Below are positions 43,547 to 52,469 of a stretch of DNA of 64,000 bases, piece after piece. The first letter of the stretch is position 1; every line of letters starts with the position of its first letter. The stretch lies in the NCBI RefSeq assembly GCF_900067135.1, contig NZ_FJUR01000001.1:3381001-3445000 (forward strand), given 5' to 3'. Source of the DNA: Rhizobium sp. 9140. GTDB taxonomy: Bacteria > Pseudomonadota > Alphaproteobacteria > Rhizobiales > Rhizobiaceae. The notes beneath the pieces are model-generated. The model did not search any database and was not told the DNA's origin. It saw only the letters and a program-made list of their open reading frames with translations. The translations under genes were made by a program, and so were the position numbers.

Positions 43547-43580
43547 TGCTGTCGCAGCGGCAAAGGCCGCCGCGACAGCA
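43547..43580 (-). promoter_or_regulatory. Intercistronic stem-loop after the binding protein gene
   Basis: TGCTGTCGC (43547-43555) pairs with GCGACAGCA (43572-43580), and GCGGC with GCCGC inside, giving 14 pairs with one mismatch and an AAAG loop. No T-run follows on the minus strand. Such stems just after binding protein genes usually protect the upstream mRNA, raising binding protein over ATPase. Confidence 0.65.
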
Positions 43581-43593
43581 GGCAGGGACTGGC

Positions 43594-44835
43594 TTATTTG
43601 TACTCTTCGATGGCCGCAGAGGCCTTCTTCAGAGCATCTGCCGGTTCGGCCTTGCCGGTCACGACCGACTGCACCATTTCGATGATGGCATTCTGGAAGC
43701 CCTTGTAATCCTTGAACAGGGGCTCGGGACCGCCGAAGGCGATACCGTCAATGAAGGGCTTCCACGACGGATCGGCCTTGACGAATTCGTCAACCTTGGC
43801 CGAAGGCCGCAGCGGGGTGAGGCCAGCGCCGCCCTGCAACTCGTATTCGCCCTGCGGACCCGGCGAGGTGATGAACTTGGCGAATTCGATCGCCTTATCC
43901 TCGACGCCCGTACCCTTGAAGACGGCCAGGCTGTCCGTGATCAACAACGTGCCTTCGCCCTTGGCGGATGGGCCGAGCGGAAGCGGCGCAACGCCCCACT
44001 TCATGTCGGTCTTCTTGAGAAGGGCTGCGGCACCGGACGCGGACTGGATCATGCCGGCCTTGCCGTCGAGGAAGATGGCGCGGATTTCGTTCTGTTCGTA
44101 GGCGGTCGCACCCTCGACGGAATAGGGCGTGATGTCCTTGACGGCCTGCAAGGCTGCCAGAACTTCCGGGCTGTCCATGACAATCTTGTCGCCATCGATA
44201 ACCTTGCCGTTATTGGTGTAAACCCAGTGCATGAACTGGTGCATGGTGTTGTCGAAGGTCTTGGCCGGAAGACCATAGCCTGCAATGCCGGTCTTTTCCT
44301 TGATCTGCTTGGCGAAGGCGATCTCTTCGGCCCAGGTCTTCGGCGGGGTTTCCGGGTCGAGGCCGGCCTTTTGGAAGAGGTCCTTGTTCCAGTAGAGAGC
44401 CTTGGTCGAAAACGCGACCGGCACGCCCCACTGGTTGTCGTCGAAGGTCACGGTATCGACGATATTGGGGTAGTAGCTCTTCTTCTCTTCGTCGGTCATC
44501 GGCACGGGAACGATCAGGTCGTTCTCGGCGAACTCCTTCAGCGTGCGCGAGCCGACATAGGCCATGCCGACCGGGTTCCCGGCGGCTGCCAACGTGGTTG
44601 CCTTGTCCTGGCACTGCTCCCAGCCGACCAGTTCGGGCTTCACGGTCCAGCCCGCGTTCTTGCCTTCCCATTCCTTGATGTACTTCTCGTGGATCGGGTC
44701 GATCTTGTCGCCGCAATAGATCCAGCTGATTTCCTGATCGGCCGCCTGTGCCGTGACAGCCGTGCCGAGCATGCCGAGCGCGGTCGAGCCGAGCAGCGAC
44801 AGGGCTAGCAGCCCGGTTTTGAAGTGAAATGTCAT
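43594..44835 (-). CDS. Sugar ABC transporter substrate-binding protein
   Basis: A 413-residue protein with a 31-residue signal peptide ending A-Q-A-A. The mature part has the extracellular sugar-binding family 1 layout: W-E-G-K-N-A-G-W, G-V-P-V-A-F-S-T-K-A-L-Y-W-N-K-D, F-L-D-G-K-A-G-M-I-Q-S-A-S. Acidic or aromatic residues around the cleft suggest a sugar ligand. The exact ligand is not clear from sequence. Confidence 0.95.
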   Translation of the reverse strand: MTFHFKTGLLALSLLGSTALGMLGTAVTAQAADQEISWIYCGDKIDPIHEKYIKEWEGKNAGWTVKPELVGWEQCQDKATTLAAAGNPVGMAYVGSRTLKEFAENDLIVPVPMTDEEKKSYYPNIVDTVTFDDNQWGVPVAFSTKALYWNKDLFQKAGLDPETPPKTWAEEIAFAKQIKEKTGIAGYGLPAKTFDNTMHQFMHWVYTNNGKVIDGDKIVMDSPEVLAALQAVKDITPYSVEGATAYEQNEIRAIFLDGKAGMIQSASGAAALLKKTDMKWGVAPLPLGPSAKGEGTLLITDSLAVFKGTGVEDKAIEFAKFITSPGPQGEYELQGGAGLTPLRPSAKVDEFVKADPSWKPFIDGIAFGGPEPLFKDYKGFQNAIIEMVQSVVTGKAEPADALKKASAAIEEYK

Positions 44836-44869
44836 GTTTATGCTCCCGTTCAGTCTCTGGTGGTTGGTC

Positions 44870-45730
44870 TTATTGTTTCACCGCGCCGGCGGTCAGGCCG
44901 CTGACGAGATAGCGTTGCAGGAAGAAGATCACGATCATGGCCGGCGCGATGCCGACGAAGCTCGCCGCCATGAGCTCGTTCCAGACGACTTCCTGACGTC
45001 CAAAATAGGCAAACAGTCCCACGGGGAGCGGCGCATATTCAGACTTGGAATTGAAGGTGAGCGCATAGATAAACTGCTGCGCATAGGAGCCGATGAAGGT
45101 GGTGATGGCCACCACCACGATGCCGGGCATGGCAATCGGCAGGATGACGCGGCGCAGTGTGTAGAAATGGCTGGCGCCATCCACGAAGGCCGCTTCGTCC
45201 AGCTCCCTGGGGATGCGCATCATATAGGTGCGCAAGAGCCAGATGGCCGTGGGGATGAGGAAGGCGACGCCCGGCACGATCATCGCGAAATAGGTATTGA
45301 GCACACCGAGCGAACGCATCAGCCGGAAAAGAGGGATGAGCAGCACGGCCCCGGAGAACATGTTGACCGCAAGGAAGGCCCCGAGAAGCTGGCCGGAACC
45401 CTTGAACTCGAAGCGGGCAAAGGCATAGGCCGCGGGCACCACGAGGATCAGCACGGCGATGGTGACGACGCTGGAGATGAACAGCGAATTGAAGATGTAG
45501 CGTGCGAAGCCGGGAACGCTGACCCACATCGTCCGGTAAGCCTCGAAGGACCCGTTTTCCGGAATGAAGCGGTAGGGCGATGAGAACAGCTGGCTCAACG
45601 GCTTCAGCGACACCAGAAAACCTTCGACGAAAGGCGCCAGCAGGAAGGTGAGGAAGACGAAGATGCCTGCATAGATCCCGATGATCTCGTACCAGGCATA
45701 GCGGTTGATCAGGATGGACGGCTCTTTCAT
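44870..45730 (-). CDS. Sugar ABC transporter permease (MalG-type)
   Basis: A 286-residue inner membrane protein from ATG 45730 with six hydrophobic segments. The coupling EAA loop reads E-A-A-F-V-D-G-A-S-H-F-Y-T-L-R-R-V-I-L-P near residue 185. It overlaps the upstream permease gene by 4 bases. It pairs with the MalF-type partner to form the channel. Confidence 0.95.
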   Translation of the reverse strand: MKEPSILINRYAWYEIIGIYAGIFVFLTFLLAPFVEGFLVSLKPLSQLFSSPYRFIPENGSFEAYRTMWVSVPGFARYIFNSLFISSVVTIAVLILVVPAAYAFARFEFKGSGQLLGAFLAVNMFSGAVLLIPLFRLMRSLGVLNTYFAMIVPGVAFLIPTAIWLLRTYMMRIPRELDEAAFVDGASHFYTLRRVILPIAMPGIVVVAITTFIGSYAQQFIYALTFNSKSEYAPLPVGLFAYFGRQEVVWNELMAASFVGIAPAMIVIFFLQRYLVSGLTAGAVKQ

Positions 45731-46611
45731 CGCTTGTCTCCGGAGGAAAGGCGGCTGGTCATGCGGAAGTAGAAGACGCAGAAGATCGACAGGAAGATGC
45801 AGATGAGAACCGCCCGCGCCGCGCCTTCCCCGTATTTGTTGGAACCGATCGCCGTCCGGTAGGTGTCGATGATCATCGTCGTCGTCTCGCCGGTCGGCCC
45901 GCCACGCGTGAGAATCCAGATGATGTCGAAGGAGTTGAAGGTCGAGATCAGCGAGATCATCGACATCGTGATCATCGACGGCACCAGCAGCGGCAAAGTG
46001 ATGCGGCGGAAGCGGTAGAACCTGCCGGCACCATCCGTCCAGGCAGCCTCGTAGAGATCCTGCGGGATCGACTGCATGGCGGCCAGCATATACAGCGTGA
46101 CCATGGGAACGCCGATCCACACGTCGGTGATGACGGTTGCCCAGAAGGCGGTGGAGCCTTGCGCGAGGAAGGCGATCGGGCTGTCGGACAGACCGAAGCG
46201 CTGGAGCAACCCGGAAATCATGCCGAACTGGCCATTATACATCCAGCCCCACATGAAGATGCCGATAGCCATGGGCACGATCCAGGGCGGCATAGTCAGC
46301 ACGCGGAAGAGCGCCCGGCCGGGCACAGCCGCGTTCAGCATGGAGGCGCCGAATGTACCGATGATCATCTTCAGCGACACCGAGAAAAACGTCCAGACGA
46401 AGGTCCGGATGATGACTTCGGCGAAGGTGGCGTTGAAGATCTTACTGTAGTTCGCCCAGCCGACCCAGTTCGTCGTCTTCTTCAGGGATGCATCCGTGAA
46501 GGAGAGGATGAACGTATCCACGAGCGGATAGGCCACGATGACGGTGACGTAGAGAATGGCTGGCGCCATGAGGAGCCAGGCGAAGAGGACGGTGCTTCGT
46601 TTGGCTTCCAT
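45727..46611 (-). CDS. Sugar ABC transporter permease (MalF-type)
   Basis: A 294-residue membrane protein with about six hydrophobic segments; EAA loop Y-E-A-A-W-T-D-G-A-G-R-F-Y-R-F-R-R-I-T-L-P. The start at 46611 follows the Gfo stop by 11 bases; an upstream ATG at 46626 would overlap it. It forms the channel with the MalG-type gene. Confidence 0.94.
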   Translation of the reverse strand: MEAKRSTVLFAWLLMAPAILYVTVIVAYPLVDTFILSFTDASLKKTTNWVGWANYSKIFNATFAEVIIRTFVWTFFSVSLKMIIGTFGASMLNAAVPGRALFRVLTMPPWIVPMAIGIFMWGWMYNGQFGMISGLLQRFGLSDSPIAFLAQGSTAFWATVITDVWIGVPMVTLYMLAAMQSIPQDLYEAAWTDGAGRFYRFRRITLPLLVPSMITMSMISLISTFNSFDIIWILTRGGPTGETTTMIIDTYRTAIGSNKYGEGAARAVLICIFLSIFCVFYFRMTSRLSSGDKR

Positions 46612-46622
46612 GACCTGACCTC

Positions 46623-47813
46623 TCAAGCAGACTTGGTCTGCGGTGCGGATGATGCAACGGCTGTGCCATGCAGGCAGGCATCGTATTCGGCCCAGACGGG
46701 CGCGAGATCGACGACCTTGCGGGCAAACCGGGCCTCGTCCATCGCCAGCGCCAGAATGCCCGCCTCGATGGCGTTCAACGCCGACACGGGCAGCGCCTGG
46801 CCCTCCGTGATGAACTTGAACACGTCTTCGGCCATCTGCTCGTCGGCACCGTAATGGTGCGATGTTTCGGACGGCGCCTGGTAGGTCTTGGCGACCACCT
46901 TCTCGTTGTTGCGCGCATTGTGCACATCGAGAAAGCCGCGCACGAAATCGCCTTCCGCCATGCCCTTGGAGCCGATGACGCAGAAGCGACGGAACTGGTC
47001 CGGAACGTTCAGATTGGTGTGGAACGTCATGGCCGCACCGTTCTCGTATTCGACGATCGCGGTCTGATAATCGATCAGGTCGCCATCGCTGTCGAACACC
47101 TTGTCGGAGCCTTCCCAGCCGCTCGGCTTGCGGTGGTAGACGTCCATGTCGTTGACGCCTTCGTTGCGCGGATCGTTGGCCGGAATGAAGCTCTTGCGAC
47201 CGCCGAAGGAAGAAACGTAGCGCGGACGCGCGCCGACCACGCCGTTATAAAGGTCGAGGTCGTGGCAGCACTTCTCCAGCATGAAGCCGCCGGCATAGCG
47301 GCCGTAACGCCGCCAGTCGCGCATGAAGAAGGCGCCGTGATAAGGCTCGATATGCTCGGACGCCTCGATCGACACGATCTCGCCGAGCCGTCCCTCGGCC
47401 TGCGCCTGACGCAGGTCGCGGTAGAGCGGCGAATAGCGCAACACGAGGCCGACCAGCAGCCTGTCATGACCGTAACGATGAAGGAGACGCGCCAGTTCGA
47501 GGCTTTCCTGGATGCTGACGACGATCGGCTTCTCGGTGAAGACGGTAAGCCCGGCCTCAAGCCCGATGCGGATATGCTCGAGATGCATGTGGTTCGGCGA
47601 ACCGACCATCAGGAGATCGAACGTTTCCGAGGCGATCATCTCCTGCGGCGTCGCATAGGCCTTGCCCGCAGAAATGCCCGCCTCGTCAAGACCCGGCAAA
47701 CCAGCCGGCGCCGGATCGACATGGCCGACGATCTCGAACGTCGGATCCATGTCCCTGAAAATGCGGCCCAGATATCCCAGCCGAAACCCAAGCCCGATAA
47801 TGGCGACCTTCAT
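46623..47813 (-). CDS. Gfo/Idh/MocA family oxidoreductase
   Basis: A 396-residue enzyme with a Rossmann start (V-A-I-I-G-L-G-F-R-L-G-Y) and the F-T-E-K-P-I motif near residue 94. The C-terminal part has Y-G-R-Y-A-G-G-F-M-L-E-K-C-C-H-D. These enzymes oxidise hydroxyl groups of sugars, inositols or related compounds with NAD(P). It opens the transporter operon, so it probably acts on the imported sugar. Upstream lie predicted RpiR sites. Confidence 0.93.
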   Translation of the reverse strand: MKVAIIGLGFRLGYLGRIFRDMDPTFEIVGHVDPAPAGLPGLDEAGISAGKAYATPQEMIASETFDLLMVGSPNHMHLEHIRIGLEAGLTVFTEKPIVVSIQESLELARLLHRYGHDRLLVGLVLRYSPLYRDLRQAQAEGRLGEIVSIEASEHIEPYHGAFFMRDWRRYGRYAGGFMLEKCCHDLDLYNGVVGARPRYVSSFGGRKSFIPANDPRNEGVNDMDVYHRKPSGWEGSDKVFDSDGDLIDYQTAIVEYENGAAMTFHTNLNVPDQFRRFCVIGSKGMAEGDFVRGFLDVHNARNNEKVVAKTYQAPSETSHHYGADEQMAEDVFKFITEGQALPVSALNAIEAGILALAMDEARFARKVVDLAPVWAEYDACLHGTAVASSAPQTKSA

Positions 47814-47837
47814 ATCGGCCTGCTCCCCGTTTTTTCG

Positions 47838-47928
47838 TAATTTATTTTCGCAGCCTGTGTCAGATCAGCGATCTCGTCAACATAAAATCAGCCTTCATGA
47901 ACAACCGTGAAATTCATTTTCATGAACG
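47838..47928. promoter_or_regulatory. Predicted RpiR operators before the transporter operon
   Basis: TAATTTATTTTCG at 47838-47850 and GAAATTCATTTTCATG at 47909-47924 match, in inverse, the GAAAAT-(A/G)-A motif found before ridA. A nearby TTCATGAAC (47894-47902) repeats part of it. They lie 25 to 111 bases upstream of the Gfo start, a suitable place for repression. The match is by eye. Confidence 0.55.
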
Positions 47929-48403
47929 ATCGAACGACGCTGCGATACAGGATTGTAAACCGGCCATTCCGGCATCCTGCCACCGCATTGATCGACCTTT
48001 TCCCGGGATCGTTCGGCGGTTTCGATAGGTCCGTATCTGGCCGCGTATTATCCTTGAAACGGACAATACCAAAAACAGGCCAATCGTCCAGCCCCCTAGC
48101 AGGTGATTTTTAACGACTGCCTTAAGACGTTGAATTATCGATATATATAAATAATTGTAACTTTTGAAGCGCACATTCCGCAATTTGTAAATTGGTTTTT
48201 TTTGGTATTGCCTTGTCGCTACCTGGGATGAACCTGATGCCAAGCATGCCTCGGACGAGCCGGGGCTTCCAGCCCGGAGGGCGAGCCAGCCGGCGTGCAG
48301 TCTTGGTACGTAGCGCGCCCGGCCAACGACAAGGGCACTTCCGCCGTTCGTGAATTAGGAGTAAATTGAATTCCGTTAACGTATACGTCAACGGGAGGAA
48401 CCG
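47929..48403. other. Long intergenic region with AT-rich segment before the lipase gene
   Basis: No coding frame is supported. The part 48120-48210 is strongly AT-rich (ATATATATAAATAATTG and a run of T), unlike the GC-rich window average. It may hold the lipase promoter and attract xenogeneic silencers such as MucR. GGGAGGAACC is the ribosome site before ATG 48404. Confidence 0.6.
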
Positions 48404-50200
48404 ATGGCACTATTTGACTACAAGGGAAGAGATGCGAGCGCGGAGGTATCGGAGGCCTTCAACCTCGCGCGCTATGGACAATTACGAGCGTTTGGAGCCT
48501 TGGGAGAGCTCGGGACGACGCTGACGGGAACGAGCGGCAATTTCTCGCCACCGGCAGGCTGGCATGACCTGACAGCCGCGGATATGAACCTATCGGCTAA
48601 TGACGTCGATAGTTTCGGCTTCTTCCATGGATCGACCTCGCTCAGCGCGCAGGTGAAGATCCTCGCCTATACCGGTGCCAGCGGAGCGATCGAGCGCCTC
48701 GGCATCTCCTTTGCCGGAACCAGCGATATCGGCGACTTGCCCGATTATCTCACGCTGGCCAAGGGTCAGTATCTCGAGCAGTTCGTCTACGTCCTAGAAG
48801 CCGCCGCGCGCTTCGCCTCGGCCCACGGGCTGACAGGCGAGGATGTCGTCGTCACCGGCTACAGCCTGGGCGGCGGTGCGACGAACATCATGGCGGAGCG
48901 GTCATCCGCCGTCGCCGGCGGCTTCTATGACAACGCGAATTACTTTGGGTTCGACTCGCCGAATATCTACGACAACGGCGCGAAGATCATGAACTTCGGC
49001 GGCGAGAACGACCTCGTCTACCGCTCGCTGGGTACATCGACCGACAGCATTATCGAAGGGGTGACCGAAGCGCTCGTTCACAAGGACCGCGCGTTCGGCA
49101 GTTCGAACGACAACACCGTCCTCTTCAACGACTTCTACGCCAACCCCCTCTCGCCTTTCGGACCGACAAGCGTCTTCAACGTCGTCGGCGGGTGGAATTC
49201 GCACGTTACCAACCTGTTCTCGGACGCGTTTGCGACGATGGCCCAGTCGAGCTTCGCATCCATCATGGAGCAGGACAGCGCGATCGTCGTCTCGCAACTG
49301 AGCGATCTCTTGCGCCCCGTTACCTGGGTGGAGGACGTGGCACGCGATACCTCCAGCCATTTCGGGGCACCGGCCTTCATTCTCGGCTCCGAAAAGGCTG
49401 ACCTGCTGCGCGATGGCAAGGCCAGCGATTTCCTTGAAGGCTTTGCCGGAAACGATCGCTTCAGCCTGTCCACGGGCAACGACATGGTTGTCGGCGGCGA
49501 CGGCACGGATACGGTGCAGCTGGCAGGCGCCATTGGCAATTACGAGGCCATCCGCCTGTCGGACGGCACGCTCGTGATGCATGCCCTGTCGGGACAATAC
49601 GGCCTGAAGGAAATGACGTCGGTCGAGCGGATCGAGTTCGGCTCGCTCATCCCGACGCGCTACACCGTCACGAACAGCAAGCTCGATACCCTGCTCTTCG
49701 CCGACAAGACCTATGTCGCCCGTGTCGAGGGTACGGCGGGTGACAACACCCTCACGGGAACTGCAGGCGTGGACCGCATCTTCGGCCTCGCCGGCAACGA
49801 CGTCATTCGCGGTGGCGGCGGCAACGATCTTCTGCATGGCGGCACCGGCAACGACCAGCTCTTCGGCGATGCCGGGGATGACGAACTTTTCGGCAGCATC
49901 GGTAACGATGCACTGACCGGCGGGGCGGGCAATGACCGCTTGTCCGGCGGGGTGGGCAACGATGTCTTCGACTTTTCGAAGATCGCCTCCGGCCGTGATG
50001 TCATCACCGACTTCAACAAAGGGGTGGAGGGGCACGATACGCTTCTCTTCAGCGCCTCGCTCTTCAAGACAGCCGATGCGGCACTTTCGCATTTCGTGCA
50101 GTCCGGCGCCGATGCGGTCCTCTCCTGGCTCGGCGGCAGCGTCGTTCTGGCGGATACGAAGATCGCGGACCTTCATCACGGCGATATCCTGATCGTCTGA
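48404..50200 (+). CDS. RTX-type secreted lipase (family I.3-like)
   Basis: A 598-residue protein without N-terminal signal. The N-terminal 330 residues hold a lipase core with the nucleophile Ser154 in G-Y-S-L-G-G-G. Residues about 440 to 525 contain several RTX nonapeptides (G-G-G-G-N-D-L-L-H, G-G-T-G-N-D-Q-L-F, G-G-A-G-N-D-R-L-S) that bind calcium. The C-terminus ends in hydrophobic I-L-I-V, a type I secretion signal. Polyurethanase and lipase of Serratia and Pseudomonas share this design. No exporter genes are nearby. Confidence 0.9.
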   Translation: MALFDYKGRDASAEVSEAFNLARYGQLRAFGALGELGTTLTGTSGNFSPPAGWHDLTAADMNLSANDVDSFGFFHGSTSLSAQVKILAYTGASGAIERLGISFAGTSDIGDLPDYLTLAKGQYLEQFVYVLEAAARFASAHGLTGEDVVVTGYSLGGGATNIMAERSSAVAGGFYDNANYFGFDSPNIYDNGAKIMNFGGENDLVYRSLGTSTDSIIEGVTEALVHKDRAFGSSNDNTVLFNDFYANPLSPFGPTSVFNVVGGWNSHVTNLFSDAFATMAQSSFASIMEQDSAIVVSQLSDLLRPVTWVEDVARDTSSHFGAPAFILGSEKADLLRDGKASDFLEGFAGNDRFSLSTGNDMVVGGDGTDTVQLAGAIGNYEAIRLSDGTLVMHALSGQYGLKEMTSVERIEFGSLIPTRYTVTNSKLDTLLFADKTYVARVEGTAGDNTLTGTAGVDRIFGLAGNDVIRGGGGNDLLHGGTGNDQLFGDAGDDELFGSIGNDALTGGAGNDRLSGGVGNDVFDFSKIASGRDVITDFNKGVEGHDTLLFSASLFKTADAALSHFVQSGADAVLSWLGGSVVLADTKIADLHHGDILIV

Positions 50201-50333
50201 TCGGCGCTTCAGTTTGAAAAAGCAGGCGGCGGATCGTTTGCCCTATCAGGGTGAACACGATCCGCCGCCTACCACCCGGCTCGGCAATCCCCGCCCGCTT
50301 CTCGGTCGAGAGCGCCAGCATGCCGTTGCAGGA

Positions 50334-51713
50334 TCATGGAAGAGGAATCCGGATCAGACAGCGAATGCCGTCGTCGAGAAACTGCAGTTCGGTTTTCGCA
50401 TTCAGCTGATACGGCAGCGCCCGCTCGATCAGTTCGCGGCCGTAGCCCTTGCGGCGGGGCGCGTCATCCCTCGGCATGCTCACCCCCTCTTCCCGCCATT
50501 CCAGCATCACGGCCCGCTCTCCCCCACGGTCTTCGATCGTCCAGGAAATGCGCAGCACACCGCTTTCCTGGCTGAGCGCGCCATATTTGGTGGCGTTTGT
50601 CGCGAGTTCATGCAGCGCGAGGCCGAGCGCCTGAACGCCGGGCGTCGGCATCGTCACCGGCGGCCCTTCCACATGGACCGCCTCCATGCGGGACGCGGCA
50701 CCATGCGCCCGCAACTCGCCCTCGATCAGGTCTCGCAGCGAAATGGTCTCCGCCACCCGCGCCACGATCCCCTGAACCCGGCTGAGCGCCCGCAACCGGC
50801 TCGAAAACTCGGCACCGAAACATTCCATCGAGGTGCTGCTGCGCAACGTCTGGCTGGCAACCGACTGGACGACGGCGAGAAGATTGCGCGTGCGGTGCTG
50901 GAGTTCGGCCACCAGCACATCCTGCCGATCCTTCATCGCGCGCAGCTCGTGAATGTCGGTCATGGTACCGATCCAGTCGCCCGTCTGCTCGCCGAACGCC
51001 GTCAGCACGGGCAGCGCCCGCATCTGGTGCCAGCGATAGGCGCCGTCGGCGGCACGGCGAACGCGGTGCTCGACATAGCATTCACCGGTATCGGCCGCCG
51101 CCTGCCAAGCCGAAAGCGTCAGGGCGCGATCTTCAGGGTGCACTGCATTCAGCCAGCCGAGCCCGAGGCTTTGCGGCTGGTCGAAGCCGGAATATTCCAC
51201 CCATTGCGGGCTGCCCCATGTGCGCGACCCATCCGCCACGCAGCGAAAGACGAGCTGCGGAATAGTGGTGGCGAGCAACCGAAAACGCTCTTCGTTCTCC
51301 GTCAGTCTCTGGCCGGCAAGATGCGATTCCGTCCGGTCGCGCAGGATCCTGACGAAACCCGAACCGTCGCTCAGCGGCATGGTGAGCCCGGATGCCCAGA
51401 AGCAGGTGCCATCCTTGCGCATCTGCCAACGCTCGTCCTCCGCCCGGCCATGGGCTATGGCATCCGCGCGCTCCAGCGCCGGCATGCCGGCCGCCCGGTC
51501 TTCCGCGGTGAAGATGACGTCACCCGACTGTCCAAGAATATCGGCCTCCGTGAACCCGAGCACGCGCTCGGCGCCGGTGTTCCAGCTCGTCACGCGCCCC
51601 TCGGGATCGAGCGAGAAGATCGCGAAATCGATGGCACTTTCGAAGACCACACGGAGCAGGTCGTCGCTCTCCGGTGCAAGGAGCGGAGGTCGAGGCGCGT
51701 CATGAGAGGTCAT
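50334..51713 (-). CDS. PAS-PAS-HWE histidine kinase
   Basis: A 459-residue kinase with two PAS domains (about 22-130 and 140-255). The phosphorylated histidine is His273 in E-L-Q-H-R-T-R-N; the ATPase half has H-E-L-A-T-N-A and the W-R-E-E of the HWE group. No membrane segment is visible, so it is cytoplasmic and may sense light, redox or a ligand. A single-domain response regulator gene lies 28 bases upstream. Confidence 0.93.
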   Translation of the reverse strand: MTSHDAPRPPLLAPESDDLLRVVFESAIDFAIFSLDPEGRVTSWNTGAERVLGFTEADILGQSGDVIFTAEDRAAGMPALERADAIAHGRAEDERWQMRKDGTCFWASGLTMPLSDGSGFVRILRDRTESHLAGQRLTENEERFRLLATTIPQLVFRCVADGSRTWGSPQWVEYSGFDQPQSLGLGWLNAVHPEDRALTLSAWQAAADTGECYVEHRVRRAADGAYRWHQMRALPVLTAFGEQTGDWIGTMTDIHELRAMKDRQDVLVAELQHRTRNLLAVVQSVASQTLRSSTSMECFGAEFSSRLRALSRVQGIVARVAETISLRDLIEGELRAHGAASRMEAVHVEGPPVTMPTPGVQALGLALHELATNATKYGALSQESGVLRISWTIEDRGGERAVMLEWREEGVSMPRDDAPRRKGYGRELIERALPYQLNAKTELQFLDDGIRCLIRIPLP

Positions 51714-51741
51714 GGCCTTTGTCCTCTGTCTATGGGCCGAT

Positions 51742-52110
51742 CTACAACCGGCTCAGGAGTTGGAGCAGTTCGTCGGGATCGACCGGTTTCTGGAGAAACG
51801 GCGCCTCGCGAAAACGCTCCGGCAGGTCGCCCCGGTCATAGGCGGTCAGGAAGGCAAACGGCACGTTCCGCAGGGACAATGCATCCGCCACGGGATAGAC
51901 CTCCGCACCGCGCAGATGAATGTCGAGAACGGCGGCATCGATCTGCTCCGCTTCGTCCACCAGCTTCAGGGCACCTTCGAGGCTCGATACCGGCCCGATG
52001 ACATCCGCCCCGGCCCGGCCCAGCACGTCCAGAATATCCGCAGCCACCAGATATTCATCCTCAACGACGAGAAAAACCTTGTCGAAAATGTCGGTTTCCT
52101 CGCTCACCAC
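51742..52110 (-). CDS. Single-domain response regulator
   Basis: A 122-residue receiver domain with acidic pocket V-V-E-D-E, phospho-acceptor Asp63 in A-V-L-D-I-H and the conserved lysine in F-L-Q-K-P. No output domain. It is transcribed just before the HWE kinase and probably accepts its phosphoryl group, as a switch acting through protein contacts or as a phosphate sink. Confidence 0.92.
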   Translation of the reverse strand: MVSEETDIFDKVFLVVEDEYLVAADILDVLGRAGADVIGPVSSLEGALKLVDEAEQIDAAVLDIHLRGAEVYPVADALSLRNVPFAFLTAYDRGDLPERFREAPFLQKPVDPDELLQLLSRL

Positions 52111-52469
52111 CCGTTCCTCGTCATCCTGTCATGTCCTCCATATGCCGGTATCATCGAACCAGCCTCGCAAGCGGGCACCCCGCTTTCGGTCACGATCCCG
52201 AACCCGTATCGCGCTGTTCGGTTCCGCGGGAGATCGCGATAGAACCAATCGCCTCTCCGGCGCAAGATCCAGACGTCCAGTGTCACAAGTGTTTGCGGCG
52301 CAAAGGCGACAGGCGGCAAAGTCGTTTCCGCGCATCTGCGCATTCATGGCGAGAGCAGATAGGTCCATGCGGTTTCCATGGCCTAATCCTCTTCCCCCGG
52401 AACCCTACCTGCTTCATGCCGTACCTTCCTCCCATCCACCCGGTGCGGCACGATCGACAGGAGGTTCTC
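52111..52469. other. Intergenic region between response regulator and CMD-cupin gene
   Basis: Divergent promoters for both neighbours are expected here. Two short minus-strand frames (52104-52343 and 52129-52368) exist, but neither has a convincing ribosome site or family. AGGAGG at 52459-52464 serves the CMD-cupin gene. Confidence 0.5.

Noticed and set aside
52104..52368. Two short minus-strand frames before the response regulator
   Set aside because: They overlap each other in different frames, lack a clear ribosome site and match nothing I know; kept as intergenic.
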